Shown piece by piece: positions 10,987-19,648 of a stretch of 54,315 nt of DNA. Under the pieces are notes generated by a model, which saw only the letters and a program-made list of their open reading frames with translations, searched no databases and was not told the DNA's origin. The position numbers were made by a program, and so were the translations under genes. Source of the stretch: Rubrivivax sp. (GTDB taxonomy: Bacteria > Pseudomonadota > Gammaproteobacteria > Burkholderiales > Burkholderiaceae_C); NCBI GenBank assembly GCA_016789955.1, contig JAEUPB010000011.1, positions 1-54,315 on the forward strand, read 5' to 3'. How positions within the stretch are numbered: position 1 is the stretch's first letter; every line of letters starts with the position of its first letter.

Positions 10987-11376
10987 TTATAGGGACGCTG
11001 TTGATCCTTCCAGGATGAACGCGCCGACCACCGTGCGACCTTCCGCGGCCAGCACGTTGTACGTGCGCGCCGCCGCGCCGGTGTCCATGGTCTCGACGCC
11101 GATGCGCGCCTCGATCAGCGGGCGGATCAGCGCCGGGGCCGGGAAGCGGATGCGGGCGCCGCTGCCGAAGATCACCACCGCAGGCGCCAGCGCCACGATA
11201 CGGGCGAAATGGGCCTCGGTCAGTTCGGCCGCGGATCCCGCTGCCCACTCGTGGACGTCACCCTGCCAGGGCACCAGCACCGAGGTGGTCCAGGGCTGCG
11301 TTCCCACCCACAGGCGACCGGGTTCGATGCGGGTGACGGCATTGGTGCCGGCGAGCTGATCGGGCTGGAACTTCAT
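10987..11376 (-). CDS. Mth938-like domain protein (DUF498/Xcc1710 family)
   Basis: A small cytoplasmic protein of 129 residues of the Mth938 fold. Recognisable parts are a hydrophobic core strand VVIFGSGARIRFP around 68-80 and ETMDTGAAARTYNVLAAEGRTVVGAFI near the C-terminus, both typical of this family. A human relative (NDUFAF3) helps assemble respiratory complex I. The role in bacteria is not settled, so I give no specific function. Its start lies only 42 bases from the divergent alaC start, and bcp follows it, probably in one transcript. Confidence 0.85.
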   Translation of the reverse strand: MKFQPDQLAGTNAVTRIEPGRLWVGTQPWTTSVLVPWQGDVHEWAAGSAAELTEAHFARIVALAPAVVIFGSGARIRFPAPALIRPLIEARIGVETMDTGAAARTYNVLAAEGRTVVGAFILEGSTASL

Positions 11377-11418
11377 GCAGGGATAATTCTAGGTTCCGCC
11401 TCCGACCGAGACCCTGCC

Positions 11419-12651
11419 TTGACGCTCAAGCCCCTCGCCAAATCGAGCAAGCTGGCCAACGTGGCCTACGACATCCGCGGTCCGGTGCTCGACAAGGCCC
11501 GCCAGATGCAGGAGGAGGGCCACCGGATCATCCAGCTCAACATCGGCAACGTCGCCGCGTTCGGCCTGATGCCACCCGACGAGGTGGTGCAGGACATGAT
11601 CCGCAACCTGCCCGACGCCGCGGGCTACACCGACAGCAAGGGCCTGTTCGCGCCGCGCAAGGCGGTGGTGCACTACACGCAGGAGAAGGGCGTCAAGGGC
11701 GTCATGGTCGATGACGTCTACCTGGGCAACGGCGCCTCCGAGCTGATCCAGATGGCGGTGAGTGCGCTGCTCGACGACGGCGACGAACTGCTGATCCCGA
11801 CGCCCGACTTCCCGCTGTACACCGCCGTGACGGGCCTGGCCGGCGGACGCCCGGTGCACTACCTCTGCGACGAAGGCGCCGGCTGGCTGCCCGACCTCGA
11901 CGACATCCGCGCGAAGATCAGCCCGCGCACCCGCGGCATCATCGTCTGCAACCCGAACAACCCGACCGGCGCGCTTTATCCGGTGGAACTGCTGCAGGGC
12001 ATCGTCGAGATCGCGCGCCAGCACCAGCTGGTGGTGTTCGCCGACGAGATCTACGACAAGACGCTGTACGACGGCGTCGTGCATACCAGCATCGCCTCGC
12101 TGGCCGACGACGTGCTCTTCGTCACCTTCAACGGCCTGTCGAAGAACTACCGCTCGTGCGGCTACCGCGCCGGCTGGATGATCGTTTCGGGCGAGAAGCG
12201 CCATGCCCGCGACTACATCGAGGGCCTGAACATGCTGGCCTCGTTGCGGCTGTGCTCCAACACGCCGGGGCAACTTGCGATCCAGACGGCCCTCGGCGGC
12301 TACCAGAGCATCAAGGACCTGGTGGCGCCCACCGGCCGCCTGTACCACCAGCGCGACCTCGCCTACAACCTGCTGTCGCAGATCCCGGGCGTCAGCGTCG
12401 TCAAGCCGAAGGCTGCGCTCTACATGTTCCCGCGATTGGACCCGAAGATCTACCCCATCGCCGACGACCAGCAGTTCGCCTACGAACTGCTCGCTGAGGA
12501 GAAGGTGCTGATCGTGCAAGGCACGGGCTTCAACTGGCCCCACAACGACCACTTCCGGCTCGTCTTCCTGCCGAACGTCGACGACCTCTCCGAGGCGATC
12601 GGCCGCATCGACCGGTTCCTGGCCCACTACCGAAAGCGTCACTCCGCATGA
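11419..12651 (+). CDS. alaC: Pyridoxal-phosphate aminotransferase, AlaC type (alanine/valine family)
   Basis: Fold-type I PLP aminotransferase of 410 residues, likely making alanine from pyruvate and glutamate. The PLP-binding lysine is K242 in NGLSKNYRSCGYRAGW, the cofactor-contacting stretch CNPNNPTGALYP precedes it, and an N-terminal NVAYDIRGPVL is typical of AlaC. I use TTG at 11419 because the protein then starts at the usual position (KPLAKSSKLAN); no ATG is available nearby and the ribosome site is weak. It opens a long co-oriented cluster: its stop overlaps the hom start (ATGA). alaC next to hom and thrC is a common order in Burkholderiales. Confidence 0.9.
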   Translation: MTLKPLAKSSKLANVAYDIRGPVLDKARQMQEEGHRIIQLNIGNVAAFGLMPPDEVVQDMIRNLPDAAGYTDSKGLFAPRKAVVHYTQEKGVKGVMVDDVYLGNGASELIQMAVSALLDDGDELLIPTPDFPLYTAVTGLAGGRPVHYLCDEGAGWLPDLDDIRAKISPRTRGIIVCNPNNPTGALYPVELLQGIVEIARQHQLVVFADEIYDKTLYDGVVHTSIASLADDVLFVTFNGLSKNYRSCGYRAGWMIVSGEKRHARDYIEGLNMLASLRLCSNTPGQLAIQTALGGYQSIKDLVAPTGRLYHQRDLAYNLLSQIPGVSVVKPKAALYMFPRLDPKIYPIADDQQFAYELLAEEKVLIVQGTGFNWPHNDHFRLVFLPNVDDLSEAIGRIDRFLAHYRKRHSA

Positions 12652-13961
12652 CCACCCCGATCCACGTCGGCCTGCTCGGCATCGGCACCGTCGGCGGCGG
12701 CACCTTCGAGGTGCTGCGCCGCAACGGCGAGGAGATCCGCCGTCGTGCGGGGCGCGCGATCCGCATCACCACGGTGGCCGATCTCGACACCGAGCGTGCA
12801 CGGCGCATCGTCGGCGATGGTGCGGAGGTGGTCGCCGACGCCCGCGCCGTCATCGCCGATCCATCGATCGACATCGTCATCGAGCTGATCGGCGGCTACG
12901 GCATCGCCAAGACGCTGGTGCTGGAGGCCATCGCCGCGGGCAAGCACGTGGTCACCGCGAACAAGGCGCTGCTGGCGGTGCACGGCAGCGAGATCTTCGA
13001 AGCGGCTCGACGCCGCGGCGTGGCCATCGGATTCGAGGCCGCCGTGGCGGGTGGCATCCCGATCATCAAGGCGCTGCGCGAGGGCCTCACCGCCAACCGC
13101 ATCGAGTGGATCGCCGGCATCATCAACGGCACCACGAACTTCATCCTCTCGGAGATGCGCTCCAAGGGCCTGGACTTCGGCGTGGTGCTGAAGGAGGCGC
13201 AGCGCCTGGGCTACGCCGAGGCCGACCCGACCTTCGACATCGAAGGCGTCGACGCCGCGCACAAGGCGACCATCATGAGTGCCATCGCCTTCGGCACGCC
13301 GGTGCAGTTCGCGCGGGCGCACGTCGAAGGCATCACGGCGCTGCAGGCGGCCGACATCCGCTATGCCGAACAACTCGGCTACCGCATCAAGCTGCTGGGC
13401 ATCACGCGGCGCCGCGAGCGGGGCATCGAGTTGCGCGTGCACCCGACGCTGGTGCCGTCGTCGCGGCTGATCGCCAACGTCGAAGGCGCGATGAACGCGG
13501 TGGTGGTGCAGGGCGACGCCGTGGGCACCACGCTGTACTACGGCAAGGGCGCCGGCGCCGAGCCCACCGCCAGCGCAGTGATCGCCGACCTCGTCGACAT
13601 CACGCGCCTGCACACGGCCGACCCCGGCCACCGCGTGCCGCACCTGGCCTTCCAGCCTGGCGCGATGGCCGAGACGCCGATCCTGCCGATCGACGAGGTG
13701 GTCACGTCGTTCTACCTGCGGCTGGTGGTGGCCGACGAGAAGGGCGTGCTGGCCCGCATCACCGGCATCCTGGCCGACAACGACATCTCGATCGACGCCG
13801 TGCTGCAACGGGAGAGTGGCGAAGGCGAGAAGCAGACCGACCTCATCATCCTCACCCACGACACCGTGGAAGGCCGCATGACGAAGGCGCTGGCGCAGAT
13901 GCAGGCGCTGCCCACGGTGCTGGCGCCGATCGTGCGCATCCGCAAGGAAGAGCTCAGTTGA
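12648..13961 (+). CDS. hom: Homoserine dehydrogenase
   Basis: NAD(P)-dependent reduction of aspartate semialdehyde to homoserine, the branch to threonine and methionine. The 437 residues contain an N-terminal Rossmann motif (LLGIGTVGGG), the catalytic region GIINGTTNFILSEM and DPTFDIEGVDAAHK with the conserved lysine, and a C-terminal ACT domain from about 355 (LVVADEKGVLARITGILADN). The ACT domain in this family senses threonine, so feedback inhibition is expected. Its start overlaps the alaC stop by four bases and its stop overlaps the thrC start. Confidence 0.97.
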   Translation: MTTPIHVGLLGIGTVGGGTFEVLRRNGEEIRRRAGRAIRITTVADLDTERARRIVGDGAEVVADARAVIADPSIDIVIELIGGYGIAKTLVLEAIAAGKHVVTANKALLAVHGSEIFEAARRRGVAIGFEAAVAGGIPIIKALREGLTANRIEWIAGIINGTTNFILSEMRSKGLDFGVVLKEAQRLGYAEADPTFDIEGVDAAHKATIMSAIAFGTPVQFARAHVEGITALQAADIRYAEQLGYRIKLLGITRRRERGIELRVHPTLVPSSRLIANVEGAMNAVVVQGDAVGTTLYYGKGAGAEPTASAVIADLVDITRLHTADPGHRVPHLAFQPGAMAETPILPIDEVVTSFYLRLVVADEKGVLARITGILADNDISIDAVLQRESGEGEKQTDLIILTHDTVEGRMTKALAQMQALPTVLAPIVRIRKEELS

Positions 13962-15379
13962 AGTACCTCTCCACCCGCGGCGACCGCACGCCGCGCGGCT
14001 TCGCCGACATCCTGCTCGAGGGCCTGGCGCCCGACGGCGGCCTGTACCTGCCGGCGCACTATCCGCACGTCGACGTCGCGACGATGGCGCGCTGGCGCAC
14101 GCTGCCCTACGCCGAGCTGGCGTTCGAGATCCTGTCGCTCTACATCGACGACATCCCCGCGGCCGACCTGAAGCGGCTGACCCATGCCGCGTACCGCGAG
14201 TCGGTGTTCGGCACGCCGCAGATCACGCCGCTGAAGCCGCTGCCCGCGCTGGGCGAAGGGCTGTACCTGGAGGCGCTGTCCAACGGCCCGACGCTGGCCT
14301 TCAAGGACATGGCGATGCAGCTGCTCGGGCATCTGTTCGAGTACGAGCTGGGCCGCCGCGGCGAGGAGCTGAACATCCTCGGCGCGACCTCGGGCGACAC
14401 CGGCAGCGCCGCCGAGTACGCGATGCGCGGCAAGAAGGGCGTGCGCGTGTTCATGCTGAGCCCTCACGGCCGCATGAGCCCGTTCCAGCAGGCGCAGATG
14501 TTCAGCCTGCAGGACCCGAACATCCACAACATCGCCGTCGAGGGCGTCTTCGACGACTGCCAGGACATCGTCAAGGCCGTCAGCAACGACCTCGCCTTCA
14601 AGCGCCGCCACCGCATCGGCACCGTCAACTCGATCAACTGGGCGCGGCTGCTGGCGCAGGTGGTGTACTACTTTGCCGGCTACTTCCGGGCGACGCGCGC
14701 GAACGACGAGCCGGCGAGCTTCGCGGTGCCGTCGGGCAACTTCGGCAACATCTGCGCCGGCCACGTGGCCCGGATGATGGGCCTGCCGATCAAGCGCCTC
14801 GTGCTGGCCACCAACGAGAACGACGTGCTCGACGAGTTCTTCCGCACCGGTACCTACCGCGTGCGCGGCACCGCCGAGACCTGGGAGACCTCGAGCCCGT
14901 CGATGGACATCAGCAAGGCGTCCAACTTCGAACGCTTCGTGTTCGACCTGCTCGGCCGCGATGCCGCGCGCACCGCCGAACTGTTCGGCACCGACCTGGC
15001 GCGCGACGGCGGCTTCACGCTCGGCGAGGCCGAGTTCGCGCCGGCCGCCGGCTACGGCTTCGTCTCGGGCCGCAGCACGCACGCCGACCGGCTGGCCACG
15101 ATCCGCACCGCGCACGAACGCTGCGGCGTGCTGATCGACACGCACACCGCCGATGGCCTGAAGGTGGCGCTCGAGCACCGCGACGCCGGGGTGCCGATGA
15201 TCGTGCTCGAGACAGCGCTGCCGGCCAAGTTCGCCGCGACGATCCGCGAGGCCATCGGCCGCGACCCCGAGGTGCCGGCAGCGCTGGCGGGCCTCGAGTC
15301 GCTGCCGCGCCGGTTCACGGTGATGCCGCCTGACGCCGCGTGCGTGCAGCACTACATCGCCGAGCACACTGGAGCCTGA
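13958..15379 (+). CDS. thrC: Threonine synthase
   Basis: PLP enzyme converting O-phosphohomoserine to threonine. The 473-residue protein starts with the class II threonine synthase sequence KYLSTRGD. It carries the PLP lysine K116 in GPTLAFKDMAMQ and the phosphate-binding glycine and serine stretch GATSGDTGSAAEYA. The start is TTG at 13958, overlapping the hom stop (TTGA). This places the first residues exactly where family members begin, and no ATG fits. It is translationally coupled to hom and followed two bases later by moeA. Confidence 0.96.
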   Translation: MKYLSTRGDRTPRGFADILLEGLAPDGGLYLPAHYPHVDVATMARWRTLPYAELAFEILSLYIDDIPAADLKRLTHAAYRESVFGTPQITPLKPLPALGEGLYLEALSNGPTLAFKDMAMQLLGHLFEYELGRRGEELNILGATSGDTGSAAEYAMRGKKGVRVFMLSPHGRMSPFQQAQMFSLQDPNIHNIAVEGVFDDCQDIVKAVSNDLAFKRRHRIGTVNSINWARLLAQVVYYFAGYFRATRANDEPASFAVPSGNFGNICAGHVARMMGLPIKRLVLATNENDVLDEFFRTGTYRVRGTAETWETSSPSMDISKASNFERFVFDLLGRDAARTAELFGTDLARDGGFTLGEAEFAPAAGYGFVSGRSTHADRLATIRTAHERCGVLIDTHTADGLKVALEHRDAGVPMIVLETALPAKFAATIREAIGRDPEVPAALAGLESLPRRFTVMPPDAACVQHYIAEHTGA

Positions 15380-15381
15380 GC

Positions 15382-16617
15382 GTGGCAGGCCAACGCCCGA
15401 TGTTGAGCCTGGACGAGGCGCTCGAGCGCCTGGCCGCAGCCGGTCGCGAGCATGCGCTGGCCGGTTGCGAGCGTGTCTCGACGATGGCGTCGCTCGGCCG
15501 CGTGCTGGCCGCCGACGTGGTCTCCACGCTCGACGTGCCTCCTGCAGACAACACCTCGATGGACGGCTACGCGCTGCGCGCCGCCGACGTGCCCGAGGTC
15601 GGCACGCGGCTGCCGGTGTCCCAGCGGATCCCGGCGGGCGTCGTCGGGCGGCCGCTGGCGGTCGGTACCGCGGCGCGCATCTTCACCGGCGCGCAGATCC
15701 CGCCCGGCGCCGACGCGGTCGTGATGCAGGAGCAGTGCGAGGCCGACGGCGACGCGGTGCGCGTGAACGCGCAGCCGCAGGTCGGCCAGTGGATCCGCCG
15801 CCGCGGCGAGGACGTGCGCAGCGGCGCCACCGTGCTGACGCGCGGCTCGCGGCTCACGCCGCAGGCGATGGGCCTGGCGGCCTCGGTCGGCGTCGCCTCC
15901 GTCGACGTCGTGGCGCGGCCGCGCGTGGCCGTGATGTCCACCGGCGACGAACTCGTGATGCCTGGCGAGCCGCTCAAGCCCGGTGCCATCTACAACTCCA
16001 ACCGCTACACGCTGCGCGGCCTCATCGAAGCCGCCGGTGCGGCGGTGAACGACCTGGGCATCGTGCCCGACCGGCTCGATGCCACGCGCGACGCGCTGCG
16101 CCGCGCGGCCGAGCACAACGACCTCATCGTCACTTCGGGCGGCGTGTCGGTGGGCGAAGAGGATCACCTGCGGCCAGCGGTGGCGGCCGAGGGCTCGATC
16201 GAGCAATGGCAGATCGCCATCAAGCCGGGCAAGCCGCTGGCGCTCGGGCAGGTGCGGCGGGCCGGTGGCGGGGCGGCGCTGTTCGTCGGGCTGCCGGGCA
16301 ACCCGGTGTCGAGCTTCGTCACCTTCCTGCTGTGCGTGGCCCCGGTGCTGCGCGCGATGCAGGGCATGCCGGCGTCGTTGCCCCGGGCCTTGCCGCTGCG
16401 TGCCGCGTTCGTCTGGCCGCGCCCCGACAAGCGGCGCGAGTTCCTGCGCGTGCGCCTGAACGAGGCCGGCGACGTCGAGCTGTTCGGCAACCAGAGTTCC
16501 GGCGTACTGACCTCCGCGGTGTGGGCCGATGGCCTGGTCGACAACCCGCCAAGCCAGGCGATCGCCCGCGGCGATGCGGTGCGGTTCCTGCCGCTGGCCA
16601 GCCTGGTCGGAGCCTGA
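15382..16617 (+). CDS. moeA: Molybdopterin molybdenumtransferase MoeA
   Basis: Inserts molybdate into adenylylated molybdopterin, the last step of molybdenum cofactor synthesis. The 411-residue product shows NTSMDGYALR, FTGAQIPPGADAVVMQE, the MoeA/MogA-fold motif STGDELV, IYNSNRYTL and GLPGNPVSSF. The start is GTG at 15382: GGAG (15371-15374) lies seven bases upstream, inside the end of thrC, whose stop is two bases before the start. An in-frame ATG at 15340 would lie inside thrC and adds an unconserved tail. moaD follows with a one-base overlap. Confidence 0.95.
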   Translation: MAGQRPMLSLDEALERLAAAGREHALAGCERVSTMASLGRVLAADVVSTLDVPPADNTSMDGYALRAADVPEVGTRLPVSQRIPAGVVGRPLAVGTAARIFTGAQIPPGADAVVMQEQCEADGDAVRVNAQPQVGQWIRRRGEDVRSGATVLTRGSRLTPQAMGLAASVGVASVDVVARPRVAVMSTGDELVMPGEPLKPGAIYNSNRYTLRGLIEAAGAAVNDLGIVPDRLDATRDALRRAAEHNDLIVTSGGVSVGEEDHLRPAVAAEGSIEQWQIAIKPGKPLALGQVRRAGGGAALFVGLPGNPVSSFVTFLLCVAPVLRAMQGMPASLPRALPLRAAFVWPRPDKRREFLRVRLNEAGDVELFGNQSSGVLTSAVWADGLVDNPPSQAIARGDAVRFLPLASLVGA

Positions 16618-16871
16618 TGATGAAGGTGCAGGTGCGCTACTTCGCGTCGCTGCGCGAGGCCCTCGGGCCCGGCGAGGCACTGGAGGCCGGCGACGCGCTT
16701 ACGGTGGGCGAGCTGCGCGAGCGACTCGCCCAGCGCGGCGGCTGCCACGCCGAGGTGCTGGCGGCCGGCCGCCTGGTGCGCTGCGCGCTCGACCAGCGCA
16801 TGGTCGACGACCGCGAGCCGCTGGCCGATGGCGCCGAGGTGGCCTTCTTCCCGCCGGTGACCGGTGGCTGA
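16617..16871 (+). CDS. moaD: Molybdopterin synthase small subunit MoaD
   Basis: Ubiquitin-fold sulfur carrier of 84 residues ending in Gly-Gly (PPVTGG), the site of thiocarboxylation. It delivers sulfur to MoaE to build the dithiolene of molybdopterin. VRYFASLREALG at the start and EVAFFPPVTGG at the end are diagnostic. Two tandem ATGs (16617 and 16620) are possible starts; the first overlaps the last base of the moeA stop. moaE follows three bases after the stop. Confidence 0.95.
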   Translation: MMKVQVRYFASLREALGPGEALEAGDALTVGELRERLAQRGGCHAEVLAAGRLVRCALDQRMVDDREPLADGAEVAFFPPVTGG

Positions 16872-16874
16872 GCG

Positions 16875-17351
16875 ATGATCGCGCCGCGGGTGTCGATCCA
16901 GCACGACGACTTCGAACTCGGCGCCGAGGTGCTGAGGCTGCGCCAGAGCGACCGTGGCGTCGGCGCGGTGGCCACGTTCATCGGCACGATGCGCGACATC
17001 AACGACGACGCCTCGGTCAGCGCGATGGAGCTGGAGCACTACCCCGGCATGACCGAGCGTGCCATCGAGGCCATGATCGACGAAGCCGCCGCGCGCTTTC
17101 ACCTGCGAGCGGCGCGCGTGGTGCACCGGGTGGGCCTGCTGCTTCCAGGAGACCAGATCGTGCTCGTCGCGGTGACGGCGATGCACCGCCGCGAAGCCTT
17201 CCAGGGCTGCGAGTTCCTGATGGACTACCTGAAGACGCAGGCGCCGTTCTGGAAGAAGGAGACCACGCCCGACGGTGCGCGCTGGGTCGATGCCCGCAGC
17301 GCCGACGACGTCGCGCTGGCCCGCTGGGGCATCCAGCGCCGCAACGCCTGA
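16875..17351 (+). CDS. moaE: Molybdopterin synthase catalytic subunit MoaE
   Basis: Large subunit of molybdopterin synthase (158 residues), converting cyclic pyranopterin monophosphate to molybdopterin with MoaD as sulfur donor. GAVATFIGTMRD and LEHYPGMTE are family signatures. The active-site lysines K120 and K127 are in YLKTQAPFWKKE, matching E. coli K119 and K126. It is the last cofactor gene of the run, and the next gene (flavin reductase) begins only 13 bases later in the same direction. Confidence 0.96.
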   Translation: MIAPRVSIQHDDFELGAEVLRLRQSDRGVGAVATFIGTMRDINDDASVSAMELEHYPGMTERAIEAMIDEAAARFHLRAARVVHRVGLLLPGDQIVLVAVTAMHRREAFQGCEFLMDYLKTQAPFWKKETTPDGARWVDARSADDVALARWGIQRRNA

Positions 17352-17364
17352 GGGCCCGGCCCGG

Positions 17365-17859
17365 ATGGACGTCGCCGTGACCATCGAGCCCCGCGCGCTG
17401 CGCCACGCGCTCGGCCGCTTCGCCACCGGCGTGACCATCGTCGCCTGCGAGGACGCGGCCGGCGCGCGCGTCGGCCTGACCTGCAACTCGTTCAACGCAC
17501 TGTCGCTGGAGCCGCCGCTGGTGCTGTGGTCGCTGCGCTTGGCGAGCCCCAGCCTGCCGGCGTTCGTCGCGGCGCGGCACTTTTCGGTGAACGTACTGGC
17601 CGAAGCGCAACTCGACCTGGCCCGGCGTTTCGCGCAGTCGATCGGCGACAAGTTCGACGAAGGCGTGTGGAGCGCCGGCCTCGGCCACGCCCCGGTGCTC
17701 ACCGGCTGCGCGGCGGTGTTCGAGTGCGAGACGGTCTCGCAACAGGTCGCCGGTGACCATCGGCTGTTCATCGGCCGCGTGCTTCGCATGGTCGAGGCGC
17801 CGGTGCCGCCGCTGTTGTTCCAGGCCGGGCACTACCGGATGCTGGGGGAGATCTTGTGA
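17365..17859 (+). CDS. Flavin reductase-domain protein (two-component monooxygenase reductase type)
   Basis: A 164-residue protein of the FMN-binding split-barrel flavin reductase family (HpaC/NtaB-like). Such proteins use NAD(P)H to make free reduced FMN or FAD for a partner oxygenase. Typical elements are FATGVTIVAC, GLTCNSFNALSLEPPLVLWS, HFSVNVLAE and GDHRLFIGRV. The ATG at 17365 gives family length. Its stop overlaps the start of the NicX-like gene. The presence of a reductase implies a flavin-dependent oxygenase partner; the best local candidate is the acyl-CoA-dehydrogenase-like protein three genes on. That partnership is inference. Confidence 0.88.
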   Translation: MDVAVTIEPRALRHALGRFATGVTIVACEDAAGARVGLTCNSFNALSLEPPLVLWSLRLASPSLPAFVAARHFSVNVLAEAQLDLARRFAQSIGDKFDEGVWSAGLGHAPVLTGCAAVFECETVSQQVAGDHRLFIGRVLRMVEAPVPPLLFQAGHYRMLGEIL

Positions 17860-18893
17860 CGGATGTGCGCCTCGAAGGCAAGTGGATCGACATGTTCGCC
17901 GACGTGTTCGCGCTCTGCGGCGTGCAGCCCGGCGACGCCTGCGCGGTGCTCTGCGAAGGCGGTACGCGGCCCGAGCTGCCGCGCCTGGCCGAACTGGCGC
18001 TGCAGCGCCTGAAGGCCGAGGTCTTCGTGCTGACGCTGCCGTCGCGCAAGCTGACGGCACCGGTGCCGGTGCGCTCCACCGGCGCGTCGGAGGCGATCGG
18101 CGGGCTCGAGCCGGTGGTGCGCGCATTGGCCGCCTGCACGTTCGTCGCCGACTGCACGGTGGAAGGGCTGCAACATGCCGCCGAGCTGCCGCGCATCCTC
18201 GGCGGCGGTGCGCGCGTGCTGGCCATCAGCCACGAGCACCCGGAGATCCTCGAGCGCTGCGTGCCGCGCGCCGGTGACGACGTGCCGGTGCGCGAGGCGA
18301 TGCGGCGCCTGAAGGGCGCGCAGGCGATGCATGTCACCTCGGCCGCCGGCACCGACCTGCGCGTCTCGGTGACCGGCGCGCGCATCGGCGGCGTGTGGGG
18401 TTACACCGCGAAGCCGGGCACGCTGTCGCACTGGCCGGCGGGCCTGGTGCTCGCCTTTCCCGCGGCGTCCGCCGTCGACGGCGTTCTGGTGATGGACCGC
18501 GGCGACGTGAACCTCACGTTCAAGCGCTACCTCGATGCGCCGGTGCGCCTGCAGATCGAGCACGACGTGGTGACACGGGTGGAGGGCGACGGCGTCGACG
18601 CCGAACTGATGCGCGGCTACTTCGCGGCGTGGAACGATCCCGCCGCCTACGCGGTATCGCATCTGGGCTGGGGCCTGAACCGCGGCGCGCGCTGGGATGC
18701 GATGACCTTCTACGACAAGGCCGACTTCAACGGCACCGAGCTGCGCGCGTTCGCCGGCAACTTCCTGTACTCCACCGGTGCCAACGAGGTGGCCGGGCGG
18801 CACACCGCCGGGCACTTCGACCTGCCGCTGCGCGGTTGCACCGTGGCGCTGGACGGGCAGGTGGTCGTGGATGCCGGGAGGCTCGTGGAATGA
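17856..18893 (+). CDS. NicX-like 2,5-dihydroxypyridine 5,6-dioxygenase
   Basis: A 345-residue protein resembling Pseudomonas putida NicX, a mononuclear Fe(II) extradiol-type dioxygenase that opens 2,5-dihydroxypyridine to N-formylmaleamate. By memory of that protein the similarity is strongest from residue 180 on: HWPAG, GDVNLTFKRYL, SHLGWGL, GNFLYSTGANE, GHFDLPLRGC. The iron ligands of NicX (two His and an Asp) correspond to H269, H320 and D322, all present. H107 and H192 correspond to its proposed catalytic histidines. The wider family also contains aminopeptidase T-like (M29) proteins, so identity of the substrate is not proven. It overlaps both neighbours (reductase before, NicD-like hydrolase after), and this pairing strongly supports a role in pyridine-ring opening. 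Confidence 0.82.
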   Translation: MTDVRLEGKWIDMFADVFALCGVQPGDACAVLCEGGTRPELPRLAELALQRLKAEVFVLTLPSRKLTAPVPVRSTGASEAIGGLEPVVRALAACTFVADCTVEGLQHAAELPRILGGGARVLAISHEHPEILERCVPRAGDDVPVREAMRRLKGAQAMHVTSAAGTDLRVSVTGARIGGVWGYTAKPGTLSHWPAGLVLAFPAASAVDGVLVMDRGDVNLTFKRYLDAPVRLQIEHDVVTRVEGDGVDAELMRGYFAAWNDPAAYAVSHLGWGLNRGARWDAMTFYDKADFNGTELRAFAGNFLYSTGANEVAGRHTAGHFDLPLRGCTVALDGQVVVDAGRLVE

Positions 18894-19648
18894 CGGCGGG
18901 CCGCACCCGGCCGCGTGTGCTGCTGCTGCACGGCATCGGCGGCGGCGCGGCGATCTGGGGGGCTTCCGGCTCGGGCACCGTCGCCGCGCTGGAAGCGGCC
19001 GGCTGCGCGACAAAGGCCCTGGATCTGCCCGGGTACGGCGGCGCACCCGGCACGACGAGCATCGCCGGTTTTGCCGACGCGGTGCTGCAGGCGGCAGGCG
19101 ATGCTCCCGTGGTGCTGGTGGGCCACAGCATGGGCGGCATGGTGGCGCAGGAGGTGGCAGCGGTGGCGCCGCAGCGCGTGGCCGGCCTCGTGCTGCTGTG
19201 CACGTCGGCCGCGTTCGGTCCGCCGGGAGGCTCGTGGCAGGCGCAGTTCGTGGCCGAGCGGCTGGCGCCGCTCGAGGCCGGCATCGGCATGGCCGGCATG
19301 GCCGAACGGCTGGTGCCCGGGCTGGTGGCGCCGCAGGCAGGAAACGGGCCGCGCCGCATCGCCACCCAGGTGATGTCGGCGGTGCCCGAGGCCACCTACC
19401 GGCGGGCGCTGGTGGCGATCGCAGCCTTCGACCGCCGCGAGGCACTCGCCCGCATCGGCGTGCCGACGCTGGTGGTGGCCGCCGAGCATGACCGCACCGC
19501 AGCGCCCGAGGTGATGCGGCGCATGGCCGACCGCATCCCCGGCGCGGAGTACACCTGCCTGGCCGACGCCGGCCACATCGCGAACGTGGAGCAGCCGCGG
19601 GCCTTCCACGCCGTGCTCCTGGACTTCCTCACGCGACGCTTCCCATGA
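18890..19648 (+). CDS. Alpha/beta hydrolase, probable N-formylmaleamate deformylase (NicD-like)
   Basis: A 252-residue alpha/beta hydrolase. It has LLLHGIGGG (oxyanion region), nucleophile S80 in VGHSMGG, Asp201 in AAEHDRTAAP and His229 in DAGHIANVEQP. In nicotinate degraders NicD removes formate from N-formylmaleamate, the product of NicX, and the two genes are normally adjacent; here they overlap by ATGA. In NicD the acidic triad residue is reported at an unusual earlier position, whereas this protein keeps a canonical D201. A different substrate, such as a lactone or CoA ester, therefore cannot be excluded. Cytoplasmic, no signal peptide. Its stop overlaps the start of the next gene. Confidence 0.72.
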   Translation: MTAGRTRPRVLLLHGIGGGAAIWGASGSGTVAALEAAGCATKALDLPGYGGAPGTTSIAGFADAVLQAAGDAPVVLVGHSMGGMVAQEVAAVAPQRVAGLVLLCTSAAFGPPGGSWQAQFVAERLAPLEAGIGMAGMAERLVPGLVAPQAGNGPRRIATQVMSAVPEATYRRALVAIAAFDRREALARIGVPTLVVAAEHDRTAAPEVMRRMADRIPGAEYTCLADAGHIANVEQPRAFHAVLLDFLTRRFP